DNA from: Lepidodermella squamata
Lineage: Eukaryota > Gastrotricha
Length of the DNA: 64,000 nt
Reading direction: 5' to 3'
NCBI GenBank assembly: GCA_047495785.1
Contig: JBLDXI010000032.1
Span: 2,356,001-2,420,000, forward strand
Part shown: positions 11,221 to 21,515 of the stretch, piece by piece
Layout: every line of letters starts with the position of its first letter
How positions within the stretch are numbered: position 1 is the first letter of the stretch
The notes under the pieces: model-generated
Databases searched by the model: none
The model's input: only the letters and a program-made list of their open reading frames with translations
What the model was told of the DNA's origin: nothing
Made by a program: the position numbers and the translations under genes

Positions 11221-12966
11221 ATGGTGATACAAGAACCCGACGCAACCGGGAAGATAGCGCGCTTTGGTGGGTACATCGCTGCACTGCTGTAAAACAGCCT
11301 CAATTTCATCGACTCCACGCCGATTTGCCACGAGCTATATGGACCAATCCAAGGACGTCTTGGTTCATCATGATGAGAATGAACGATCGGTTGAGCCGAG
11401 TTTGGCCGATCAAAGGCGTTCGACCAGCGTAGCGCCACCGCCCATGAAACGCAAACGCTTACGGAAATTTTTGGCTTACGGTGTAATAGCCATGTTTCTT
11501 TTTTTGACCGGTGTTCAGTACGTGCTCATTCTTCCGACTGCTTTTGATTACGTCGTGAAACTTGGCGGCAACCATAACACTTATGGCCGTAAGTGATTGT
11601 TTGATATTAGCTAGCCTTGTTTTACATTTTTGCGGATATAGTTGTACTGGCATCGTTCAGTTTATCAGCACTTGTTTCGAACTTACTATTCGGATGGCTC
11701 GCTGATGGCAAAATGTCTGTTACGGTATATAATTTGCCTAGTTGAGAGATAGGTAGTAGACAAACTTCATTTGCGTAGATGGCAGCCACCATTTGCAATG
11801 TTTTCCTCATCGTCGGAAGTTTCATGTATTTCGTCGGCTACGAAGTGTGGTTCCTAATGCTTGCTCGATTTGTTGCGGGCGTTGGCACAGGAGCTGGCGC
11901 TTCATACTGGGCCGATCTTTCTCGAAATACGCCTGAAAATGAGAAAACGAAAGTGTTCTCAATCATCATGCTTTTCCGTCAACTTGGCATTGTAGTCGGT
12001 CCTGCTTTCAACATTTTGTTCGGCTATGTTTTCGACAAAGATCATCCGCAATATGAGTTGGGTCCTTTCACCCTAGATATCGGCTCTATTCCTGGCCTGT
12101 TTATGGCTGTGGTTTGGATAGTCATGCTCCTCTTCTGCATTTTCTGCTACACCGACTTAGAGTTGTTCCTCGAGAAGCCCATAAAGAGAGGTCCGCGGGC
12201 TTCAGCCGCCCCACCTGGCACTCTTAATACGGCGACAGACAGTGTATCGAACGTTGACATTGAGGCCAAGCTGGGAGAAAATTCACACTTGGTTCGGCGT
12301 TCGACATCTACTATTCCCCGGAAAAAGACCTTCAAAGACTACGTTTGGGCGATGGCGAAGGAAGATGTGTTGTGCCTCCAATTCGCTCTTTTCACGATGA
12401 GTTTTATCCAAACTGCTATCGAAGCCTTGCTTCCTCCGATGTCATTCGTTTACGTGCAGTGGGGTGAAGACCAAACTTCGTTGTGGTTTTTGATTTCCGG
12501 TATCGCTACCATTGTAATTTTCCTCCTGGTCTCCGGCCCGCTCACTCGGCTTTTCCACGATTATTGGCTGACCATGTTTGGCGTTTTCCTCGAATTGTTT
12601 TCATTCCCCTTCCTTATTGCTATGGCCTACGTCTGTCATACTTGCTGTGACAAACAACTGGGACGTTTGCAACCCAACGACCCGCTTGCAATGCCTTTGT
12701 TGTTGGCCGGCTTTGGTGTTAACACCTTGGGAATACCATTCATCGCCTCATGCACAGTTTCACTGTTTTCAAACGCGGTACCTGTCGAATTTCAAGGCAT
12801 GGCTCATGGCATTCGCAGGAGCTTGACATTCCTCGGATACTTGATAGGTCCGATCTGGGGAGGAGCCTACTTACCTTTACTTGGCATAAACTTCGCAGCT
12901 TTGTTGGCAATGTATGCGATAGCATTCGTTATGCTCCTATGGTCCAAAGATACTTTATTCCGATGA
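11221..12966 (+). CDS. MFSD8: MFSD8/CLN7-like major facilitator transporter
   Basis: Exons 11335-11588, 11642-11724 and 11779-12966, with a probable first exon 11221-11270, give 524 residues, close to the 518 of human MFSD8. The cytosolic N-terminus contains a basic stretch before the first membrane helix (FLAYGVIAMFLFLTGVQYV). The conserved MFS loop between helices 2 and 3 is present (FGWLADGKMS), and the helix 4-5 region reads ARFVAGVGTGAGASYWADLS. Twelve hydrophobic segments can be picked out. MFSD8 is a late-endosomal/lysosomal membrane protein whose loss causes neuronal ceroid lipofuscinosis in humans; the orthologue is reported to conduct chloride. An alternative start at ATG 11339 is possible because the acceptor at 11334 is weak. 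AATAAATAAATA lies near 13147. Confidence 0.75.
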
Positions 12967-13485
12967 ATTTTTATCTTCGAGTGGCCAAATGCATCAATTT
13001 TATTTCAAAGTCCATATGCAATGTTTGATTTTCTCCATAGCTCCATGTAAATGTTTGACATACTGATCAGTATTCATGTTTTTGATGGATTGTGATGTGA
13101 GCGCGGTTGGGTACCGTGCTTGCAGAGTTGTTAATAACTTCAGTCGAATAAATAAATAGGTATCATGTATCATAATGAATTGTGTACGTGAAATTTGACA
13201 TCGCCAAGTTAACCCTGCGTCACAACTTGGAGCCAACGCCCGTGTCTGCGCAAGAATTAGTGATCACGACAGCGGCCGACCGAAGTCGCTGGATTAAACT
13301 AAATTTCGGCTAGAAGGAGGTACCCCACTATCAGAAGCACCTCCTAAAAAAACCATGCGAGTGCTAGAAGCTAGAAGTCTTTTTATAAACCGATTGTTCC
13401 ACAATTGTGCAGCTGTACACGCCGATAACTGGCAAAATTAGGAAAACCCATATATGCGTGATATAGGTGGTCTTATGTCGATCAG
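12967..13485. other. Intergenic / 3' UTR
   Basis: Holds the MFSD8 3' UTR and polyadenylation signal; nothing else recognised. Confidence 0.4.
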
Positions 13486-13869
13486 TCAATGTAGCAAGCC
13501 GTGTGCAGAAAGCAGAGAGCGCGCGATGGCTGAAGAGATAAGAGTCAGGTGTTGAAATTCATAAGATGAAAACTGAACCCAAACAGCAGTATCGCATATA
13601 GCCTCGCGCAGCTCTCTACCAGCCTCGACCAGAGCGTGTGCGGCCATGTAATCCTTTTGAAAGAGCAAAAAGCATCGTGTGTTTGCATCGCGTACCTCCT
13701 TTTACTTGGTGACAGTAAACGACAACTTGCGGAGTTGGACTTGAGACGTTACTGTTTCAGCTCCTCGAAATCTGGAACCGGCAAATAGCCAATGCCTTTC
13801 TTCGGCTCGACGCAGCCTTGAAATTTCACCCGCCATTTTAAGCTGTTGAGCTGTAAGGTCGATTACCAT
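13486..13869 (-). CDS. Hypothetical small protein (two-exon model)
   Basis: An ATG at 13869 opens a frame MVIDLTAQQLKMAGEISRLR. A phase-0 donor in ...RGAET|gtaacg could join it to an exon from 13653 (acceptor TTTCAAAAG) reading DYMAAHALVEAGRELREAIC and ending at 13486. Both parts look like ordinary helical coding sequence. I do not recognise the family and the splice choice is uncertain. It lies tail-to-tail with MFSD8. Confidence 0.35.
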
Positions 13870-14525
13870 GAGAAGATGAGCGGCACGAAAAAGCGATGAT
13901 GACTTAGCGAAGAAGTCCCGCTATTTTTTTTAAATCTCACGCGGCGACAAGCAAATTCTTATAGACAAGTGAATTTCGAAATTTTTATAAAATAAAAGAT
14001 TAATATCCTTTTTGAATTTTTATTGAATACTTCACACAAGCCGCCCGCCAAAAGCGTCTAGTATTAATGTCTGGGTCATCCCAAAGGTAAGAAGAGGGCC
14101 TCTCGAAAATCTCCCGTCGCTTACCTTCGGAAGGTTGATGGGCGATGGTGCTCTCTGCTCTCTGCCAACGCAAACCGGAAACCGGAAACCTGACTCTTCC
14201 TTAAATTTCAAAATCTGTGAAGATTCACGCCAAAGACTTGGGTGTCGGATAGACTTTTCCTGGAAGAAGAAGACCCATCATTTTTGTGTATCAAACAGCA
14301 AGGTGTTAAGGTTTCTTGGTCACACATCTGCTAGTATCCAATTACTGGGTCTGGCTTGAGCTCATATCTTAGCTCCCAACTTCTCTGCTTCTTTCTCATC
14401 ATTTTAAATACTTGAGAGACTCAGCTATGAGTGTGGCGTCGATTTGGTTTGGGTCAATTTGGTTCAATGCTGTAAAAATTATCATATGCGGTCTTTTTTG
14501 CTAGATTTATTTTCTCTGGTAATCG
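13870..14525. other. Intergenic region before POLR1D
   Basis: No supported gene. A plus frame at 14135-14359 and a short lysine/arginine-rich frame near 14090 have no splice context. Probably the promoter of the POLR1D cluster. Confidence 0.35.
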
Positions 14526-14855
14526 ATGGATAAAAAAAAGTTTGAGGTCCTACCGGATAAGCCGGAAGGTGTTGCAGCAGATGATACTAGTTGTGAAACA
14601 TACGTGCTATATGATGAAGATCACACTCTGTGCAATGCTCTTCGAGTGGTGATCATGAAAAATCCAAAGACGAAATTTTGTGGATATTCTATTCCCCATC
14701 CGTTGGAAAACAAGGTTTTGTTCCGAGTGGAAACATTTGGAGATGTGCCATCAATAGAAATTTTCAAGAAAGGCCTGGAAGATCTGCAAGCCATGTGTGG
14801 TATTGTCTTGGAGAAGTTTGAAGCTGCAGTCGAAGAACACAACCTGGCTCACTGA
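14526..14855 (+). CDS. POLR1D: RNA polymerase I/III subunit RPAC2 (AC19)
   Basis: A single exon of 109 residues. The core CETYVLYDEDHTLCNALRVV, followed by IMKNPKTKFCGYSIPHPLEN and LEKFEAAVEEH, matches RPAC2/POLR1D (human [25 protein letters not shown]) better than its paralogue RPB11. RPAC2 pairs with RPAC1 as the alpha-like dimer that nucleates assembly of RNA polymerases I and III in the nucleus. Length agrees with the family. It is odd that the usual Gly of HTLGN is Cys here (HTLCN). The next gene, NDUFS7, starts only 99 bases downstream on the same strand with an acceptor TTTTAG just before its ATG, suggesting co-transcription. Confidence 0.88.
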   Translation: MDKKKFEVLPDKPEGVAADDTSCETYVLYDEDHTLCNALRVVIMKNPKTKFCGYSIPHPLENKVLFRVETFGDVPSIEIFKKGLEDLQAMCGIVLEKFEAAVEEHNLAH

Positions 14856-14954
14856 TAATTCATACCGCTCAACTATTGTGCCAATGAAATTTTATAGCTA
14901 TATACTTGGATGTCGTTACAATATATTGACATGTCTACTTTTAGGGTTTTTAAA

Positions 14955-15851
14955 ATGCTGTCAAACTTCAATCGTTTCTGCGTTTTGAAGGGACGGGGCC
15001 TTGATGCTTCTCTTAAGTAAGTGAGCCTTCTACCTGAATACTCAACTTCATTCTTCTCCATTCATCGAATAGGCTAGTAAGCCGTTCTCTGGCTTCCCAG
15101 CCTGTTGAAAAGGCTAAACCAGCAAATGAAGCTGCCAAAGGCTCGCCTGATTTGACCCCTGACCCTTATCCTTGGAAAGATCGCGGGAATTACAGCCCCT
15201 TCCAAGGCGAGAACACATGGGCCGAATTCGCACTGGCTCGCGTGGATGATTTGCTTAACTGGGCTCGCAAGGTACAGTATTCTATTATTTATGATAGCAT
15301 TCTCACCTAATAAAATTCCAGGGCTCCCTTTTCCCAATGACTTTCGGCCTAGCCTGTTGTGCTGTCGAAATGATGCATATCGCCGCTCCCCGATACGATA
15401 TGGATCGGTTCGGCGTCGTCTTTCGTGCATCCCCACGTCAAGCCGATTGTATTATCGTTGCTGGCACTTTGACTAACAAGATGGCTCCTGCTATTCGCAA
15501 GGTTTTCTTCTAACTTGGCGTTTCATTTGATTCCTTAAGCTTGTCTTTTAAAAATAACAGATTTACGATCAGATGCCTGAACCGCGATGGGTAATTTCGA
15601 TGGGAAGCTGTGCTAATGGTGGCGGCTATTATCACTACTCGTATTCAGTCGTGCGAGGATGTGATCGCGTTATCCCTGTCGATATTTATATCCCTGGTTT
15701 GTTTGCCAATTCCCTGTATATCTTTCAGCTTAATTTCGCCCCGCCTTTGTTAGGTTGCCCGCCGTCTGCCGAAGCGCTGATGTATGGCATTTTGCAACTC
15801 CAAAAGAAGATCAAGCGCCACCAATTCACGCAGATGTGGTACCGACGATAA
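14955..15851 (+). CDS. NDUFS7: NADH dehydrogenase iron-sulfur protein 7 (PSST)
   Basis: Five exons, 14955-15016, 15073-15271, 15322-15501, 15561-15696 and 15754-15851, encode 224 residues. The first exon gives a basic, Ser/Leu-rich mitochondrial presequence ([15 protein letters not shown]). The catalytic part holds the cysteines that ligate cluster N2: [27 protein letters not shown] and [14 protein letters not shown] is part of the Q module of respiratory complex I in the mitochondrial inner membrane and hands electrons to ubiquinone. Nothing is missing. AATAAA at 15961 ends it, 68 bases before the ATG of the diacylglycerol lipase gene, so the three genes POLR1D, NDUFS7 and this lipase are packed head to tail. 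Confidence 0.93.
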
Positions 15852-16028
15852 AAAATCGGCTTATAATCCAACCCGATATAAGATAATTAAATATAATGAT
15901 TCGATTAGTTCACGTTTTGCATCGAGAAGTGGCCCTCTAGGGAACGCAACACCTTTCCCAAATAAAACTAGACCAGCGTGTTGTATTCTTTGAATTTATC
16001 TTTTTAGGATTTATAATATTTCGGTTTG

Positions 16029-18160
16029 ATGCCCGCTTTACGGGCATTCGGTCGGAGATGGGCCGTCGCATCTGACGACTTTTTCTTTCCGGCCTTGACC
16101 GAACTGCTCTTCCGAGGAACATGGTGAGTTCACATTTAACCATCCCAGCCATTTACCGATATCTTTCTCATAGGGTTGCTATTGTCCTTACATTAATCAT
16201 CATTCATGCGACCACCGGAGGCTTAAATAGCGAATGCTCCTTGGATTACAATCTCAATATTTTTTATTTCGCTACTCTCGCCCTTTACTCATGTTTTGTA
16301 ATACTGAGTGGAGCTATTGCAATTGTTTCATCTCGAGGGACAATTATGAACGAATATCCACGCCGATCAATACCGAGCCTTCTTTACGTGAGGCTGCTGC
16401 TATCAATCTTCGAGGTAGCTCTGAACATTTTCGGATCGATGTGGCTATTCAATCCCAGTTCGAGTGACGCAGCTAAATGCGACTCTTTTATCAAGGAAGC
16501 TGTTCCTGTGGCTCAAACGATCGTCATCATAAGTTGGACGTTGTTTCTCGCATCGATCATTCTATTTATCGTTATTTTCGACCCACTGGGACGCGAGCCG
16601 CTTAATTCAGCGGGGCCCAGAAATTTTTCGGAGTCATCGCATGTTCAAGTGTGGGAGCGTCGTTGCAAATGGTTATGTTTTTGTTTTGCTGGATCTGAAG
16701 CGGAATACAGTGAGATCGGCCACATGTTGGCCGAGTACTTTGTTGATACCGATCTGGTAGCGACTGACGTTGCGGCTGGATTAGCCCTTCTTGCCGCTCA
16801 ACGGCAACACGATTGCGACCACAAGTGTCACCCACCTCATTACACATTGGAAACGATACCCAAATGGATGAACCTAAACAACGCTCTTCATTTCATGCCT
16901 TATGCCTCGGCTATGTACGGATGGCCGTTTTACGTTTTCCACCAGGGCTGCGCCGGGTGTTGCCGGCTTTGCAGCTCTTCGCTTACGAATTGCTGTTTAA
17001 AGAGCGCTCGAGCGGCCCCGGTTCACGGGGATAACTGCTGCAAGTGCAATTTAGCCACCTTAAAACATCACATTGTCGACCTTGATTATGCCGATATCAT
17101 CAAAATGGAGCTGAAAAACAGGCTCTATGAAGTGCCTTTCATGGTCTGTTGTGACCGACAGAAAAAAGTTATCGTTGTAGCTATCCGAGGTACGCTTTCC
17201 CTGGCGGATGCCGTGGTCGATATCACAGCTCGCGCGGAACCTTTCGCCCCGAACGAAATCCCGCCCAATATGGCTGATCGGGAAAATTCGGCTAGTGCGA
17301 GATGGTATGCCCATAAAGGCATTCTAATGGCAGCCCGTTGGGTTGTTGGGCGTCTCATTGATGATGGCGTGCTGCGGGAAGCGTTCGACTGCCACCCGGA
17401 ATGTAACCAGGGTGTTGTAGTTGTTGGTCATAGCCTCGGCGCTGGAACTGCGGCTTTAGTCTCGATTTTACTGAAAAATAGAAACGACGAAGTGCTGCGG
17501 AATAAGGAGCTGAAATGTTTCGCCTATGCACCGCCTGGCGGCTTGGTTTCACGGGATTTGAATGAATCTGTGGCGCAAGATTTGATTTGTGGTGTCGCCC
17601 TATCTTCAGATTTGGTACCCAGACTGTCTCTACCGAACATGTTGAAATTGAAGCAGGACATGATTCAAGCGCTCAATCGATCTCGCCGGCCCAAGTATCA
17701 AATTTTCGGCGGTGTTTTCTGTTCGAAAGCGTGTTGTGTCAAGCCGTCGACGACCGAGGCGCCTACGCCGGAGACGCAAGAAGAAGGTTACCTCGCGATT
17801 CCACAAAGTGAACACGCAAATTTGATAAATTCCGGGCCTTCCTCGCCTTTAGGTATCGTTATCATCGAACCGCCTACGCCCACCACGTCGTTGGTCACCT
17901 CAGCTCTTCACCTTTCGATCACTGCCGAGATCAATCAGCTATTCCCGCCTGGTCGCATGCTAACAGTCAATGAGAGCTACGATGCCGGTGACGTGGCGCG
18001 GTATACGGCCACGTTCTGCGACCCGTCAAAGTGCTTCCAGCAGGTTATCATCGGCACGGACATGATCCGTCAACACTTGCCCCACAGCCTACATAACGCG
18101 TTGCTGGCGAGGCCAAGGGAATCTAATCCTATCACTTCTGCTGCAGTTTCTAGCTCTTAG
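16029..18160 (+). CDS. DAGLB: Sn-1-specific diacylglycerol lipase (DAGL beta type)
   Basis: Exon 1 (16029-16123) encodes MPALRAFGRRWAVASDD, which matches the conserved N-terminus of vertebrate DAGL (FGRRWAIASDDLVFPG), then exon 2 (16174-18160) continues to a total of 693 residues. Reading only the long frame from 16121 would give a false start inside the intron. Four transmembrane helices occupy roughly residues 30-185, followed by the cytosolic lipase domain: nucleophile VVVGHSLGAG, acidic residue in SSDLVPRLSLPN, and the histidine in IRQHLPHSLHNAL. The enzyme cleaves diacylglycerol to 2-arachidonoylglycerol and related monoacylglycerols at the plasma membrane. The length matches DAGL beta (672) and lacks the long alpha-type tail. 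A cysteine-rich insert lies around residues 290-330. Confidence 0.9.
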
Positions 18161-18902
18161 CCAAACTTGTTGCGACTTGTGTTTTATGATTTTTTTTCCG
18201 GTTCATGAAGAAAAATTGGTCATTGGTGCTCAGATATTTTCGTTTCACTGTCAAGGTTTCTTTAGCAAATAGCATCACGTGAATGTATCAAACGGGCTAA
18301 CGAGCTGATTATCTTGAAGCATACCTATGCACGAACATGGAATGCGTTTAACAGTTTTTTTAGCTCTAGGCACAGCGCTCACCTGGTGGGGCTGATAATC
18401 TGTGGAGATGTTTTGCCACGAGTTGGCCTATTGAAAGCGCTATCATTATCTATATAATGGCGCATGGTTTTTTGTTTCTAATTATATAGCAAGATGAGCA
18501 CGGTTTCTTTCGCCAACTTTTTCTTCATGTTCACATGTGATGCGAGTATTTTGTTCAAATATGTTTGTCTTGAATGTCAAATGCTTCGCATTCGCGTCTA
18601 CCATGACATGGCTCAGATCGTTACGTATCATACAGCATATAGTACTTATTTTATCGATAATCAGTTGATAATCGCATATTTTTAGCTACGCTTCCCGTCG
18701 CCTTTTTGCTGGCTGTTTTTATGTGAATATAACGCGCAACTGAACCTGTGGTGTTGATACCCGATTTTATGGTTATATTTCAATGAAAATACTCGGGAAT
18801 TCGCTTTTAATGTTGAACTAATATTGTAAATGGTGACGAAAAAAGACAAATATACGAACTGAATGCCGCTGGTTTTTTCATCTTAGATTTTGTTGAAAAT
18901 TC
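18161..18902. other. Intergenic region DAGL to PIBF1
   Basis: About 740 bases. A frame at 18494-18685 is hydrophobic but has no supporting context; I treat it as chance. Confidence 0.4.
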
Positions 18903-21209
18903 ATGACATCTCGTGAAAATGGTCGGAATGCACCGATCGCAACTGGTGACGACTCGAGTGTATCTTCTATCGTCGAGGGAATGGGCGGATCTTCGGTGAG
19001 CAGCAGCGACCCGGGCACAATCAGCGCGGCGGCTCATCGTACCTATGTCGCGAAGTCTTACCTTCAGAAAAATGAACTGCTAACCGAAGTTCAGCGACTG
19101 CGGATAGAATTAAGGCGGAAAAATGACGAATTGGAACATGTGCAAAATCAAATGATCCTGGCGGTCGATGATCGGGAGGATCGAATCGACGATCTGATGA
19201 GGGAAAACGCTCGCCTAAAACAATCAATTTGCAAGGAGGAAACAATTATAGGTGAACATGCGAAAATGCAAGACGAAGCCCTGAAACGTGAGTTGAACGT
19301 TCTTCTTGAGCGAGTTCACGCCCTAGAAGCTCTCAACGTTCGGCTTACTGGCGAACAAGCCGTTGCTAAACAAAGCTTTCGGTTGATCCGTCTTACTGAA
19401 AGCGAATACACCGAATTGAAAGCTGCAGAACTGAGAAGCGAGCTGTCATTGAGTGAGCTAGTTTCGATCCGAGTCTATGAAGAGCTTCGTGAGTTGGCTA
19501 AACAGCTCGCTGAACTCACCGATGACCGGAGAAGGTTGGACGAGGAGAACCGAAGCATGAAATCTCAATTCGGCTCGTTGCAGCGCCAACTCGAGGAAAA
19601 AAGTGACGAGTCTGAACAATTAAGGTGGACCAACATCCGGCTCGAGAAACGTTTGACAAACTTACTAGGCGGCCCTGGGGCAGTTGCGATGCACGAACCA
19701 CATTCTTTGACTGAACCAACGGCTTTCGTCGAATCAGCTAAGCCGGTTTCGATGGTTGAGAGTGAAATGGCTCGTTTACGATCGCAGCTTGACAGTGTTA
19801 CATCTCATTTGACCAGTGAACGAGAGCGACTTGTTCGAGAGCTGGAATCAGCGCGAGATGCCCTCAGGGTCGCGGCTGATGAAGGGAACATGCTGCGCCG
19901 GCAAGCTATCGACGCGGGTCAACGAAGCGTTTTTCTCGAGGAGCGACTAGCGTCTTTGTCAGCCCAACTCGATGCTGTGAAAAACGGTCGAGAAGAGCTG
20001 CTCGAGAAATATTTGACCTCAAAGGATGAAGCTAGGTCTGAATTCAATGCTAAGATCATTCACGAACTTGATGAGCTTCGCTCGAAGAATTCGTCCGAAT
20101 ATGAACGGCTACATCGCCAGATGAAAGAAGTGTTCGAGCAAGAGAGCGCCTCCTTAAAAGACGCGAGGGATGCTGCGATTGCTGAAAGAGACCGAGCGCT
20201 AGCCGCCGAACAGGAATCTCGCTCGAGATACGAAAAAATGCTGATGGAGTGAGTTGATCAATTTATTAAGGTGGATTTTTTTAATTAACTATTTTGCAGA
20301 TTCAAAAATTTGGAATTTTCGTTGGAAAGCCAAACTGCTGATTTGGTATCTCAACTGCGCGTCAAAACGTTTGAGCTCGACCGTTTGCGTACATTGCTCG
20401 AAGAAACAGATGCGAATTTACGCGCCACAAAAGATTCGTACGAGTCAATCCGGGAGAAGTTCGACGCCTTGCTGCGGGACCACCAGTCGTTTGCTTCAGA
20501 AGCTGCTTTTGAGCGCAAAAAACTTACGGATGAGTTGGAAATGGCTCGTCAGAAGTTGACTGCGTTCGAGCGGACCGAGGCTGATCTCGACGATTTGGTC
20601 ATGCAGGCTGCTGATACCGGCATGGGGAATGAAGCTGAGCGAGTGCTTGTTTCTTATGGCGCTGTTGCAGCGGTACCGCCGTCGTTTCGTCGTAGAATCG
20701 AGCAGTCTGTTCGGTTGGCTCGGCGAGTTTTGGAACTCGAACGGGTTAATAATGTTCTCAAATCTGACTACGAGAAGAAGGCGAATGAAGTCACCCGTTT
20801 GCATATGGAGGTGTCGGATTTGAGTAATCTTCTATCGCTTTCTCGGAATTCTGATCAAAAAGTGATAGTCGAAGCACTTCGGACTAGAGATGAAGAGTTG
20901 AGAATGCTCAAAACTAGAATTCACGAATTGGAGTGCCAAATTGATGCTGCTAGGCATGAATTGACTCAACTAGTGAAAGAAAAGGAAGAAATGGCAAGAG
21001 ACATGCAAACTTTATTGAGCCATCGAGACGAATTGGCTGCTATTCATCAGCAACTCAGTCATTCCAGGACGTCCAAACACGATCAGTTGTCGCCTAATAA
21101 TGGCAACAAGCCGAAATCTCAGCCAAACCGTCGGCCAAATTTGAATGGCCAGAAAAAGCCGAATGCTCATCATCACAATATAATATCGCCTCCTGTGCTG
21201 CTACACTAG
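18903..21209 (+). CDS. PIBF1: PIBF1/CEP90 centriolar satellite coiled-coil protein
   Basis: Two exons, 18903-20248 and 20300-21209, encode 751 residues, almost exactly the human length (757). Nearly the whole protein is coiled coil. Family-specific stretches are clear: NEAERVLVSYG followed by RRRIEQSVRLARRVLELE matches human DEAERVLFSYGYG...RRLKQSVHLARRVLQLE, and SHRDELAAIHQQL matches NHREELAAMKQIL near the C-terminus. PIBF1 (CEP90) sits at centriolar satellites and distal appendages and is needed for ciliogenesis. A Ser/Gly-rich head (residues 1-45) and a basic Asn/Pro tail are probably disordered. The gene ends about 300 bases before the first GTPase-ApoL gene. Confidence 0.9.
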
Positions 21210-21515
21210 CCAAATATCGCGTTGATACTGCTCATTTTCTTTGTTTTTTATACTCTACAAATTTCGCACTGCATAATTTGCTATAATACTGTTATTGTGA
21301 TTTTTCTGAAATGTCACTTTTTGATACACTCTTGCAATAAAAATGGCTTATTTCTCATTGTTATTTCATTGATTATTATTTATTGTTTTCTAGCTGGGCG
21401 GCGCAGATTTATTGAGAAAGCTGACGATGATTTTCAAGGATTGAAATCATTTATTATAATCGTGATATTTTCCAGCCGAGAAAGATCTGAATTATACATT
21501 CTAGATTTTTTACGA

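Noticed and set aside
14526-14855. Assignment as RPB11 (Pol II)
   Set aside because: IMKNPKTKFCGY and LEKFEA match RPAC2 rather than RPB11.
16028-16046. Hairpin ATGCCCG-CTTTA-CGGGCAT over the lipase start codon
   Set aside because: Seven base pairs can arise by chance; no evidence of regulation.
15937-16152. Minus-strand basic frame resembling a small ribosomal protein
   Set aside because: It is antisense to the first exon of the diacylglycerol lipase gene, which matches the family N-terminus on plus.
16121-16173. In-frame ATG at 16121 as the lipase start
   Set aside because: It would translate intron sequence; the spliced N-terminus from 16029 matches the conserved FGRRW...SDD motif.
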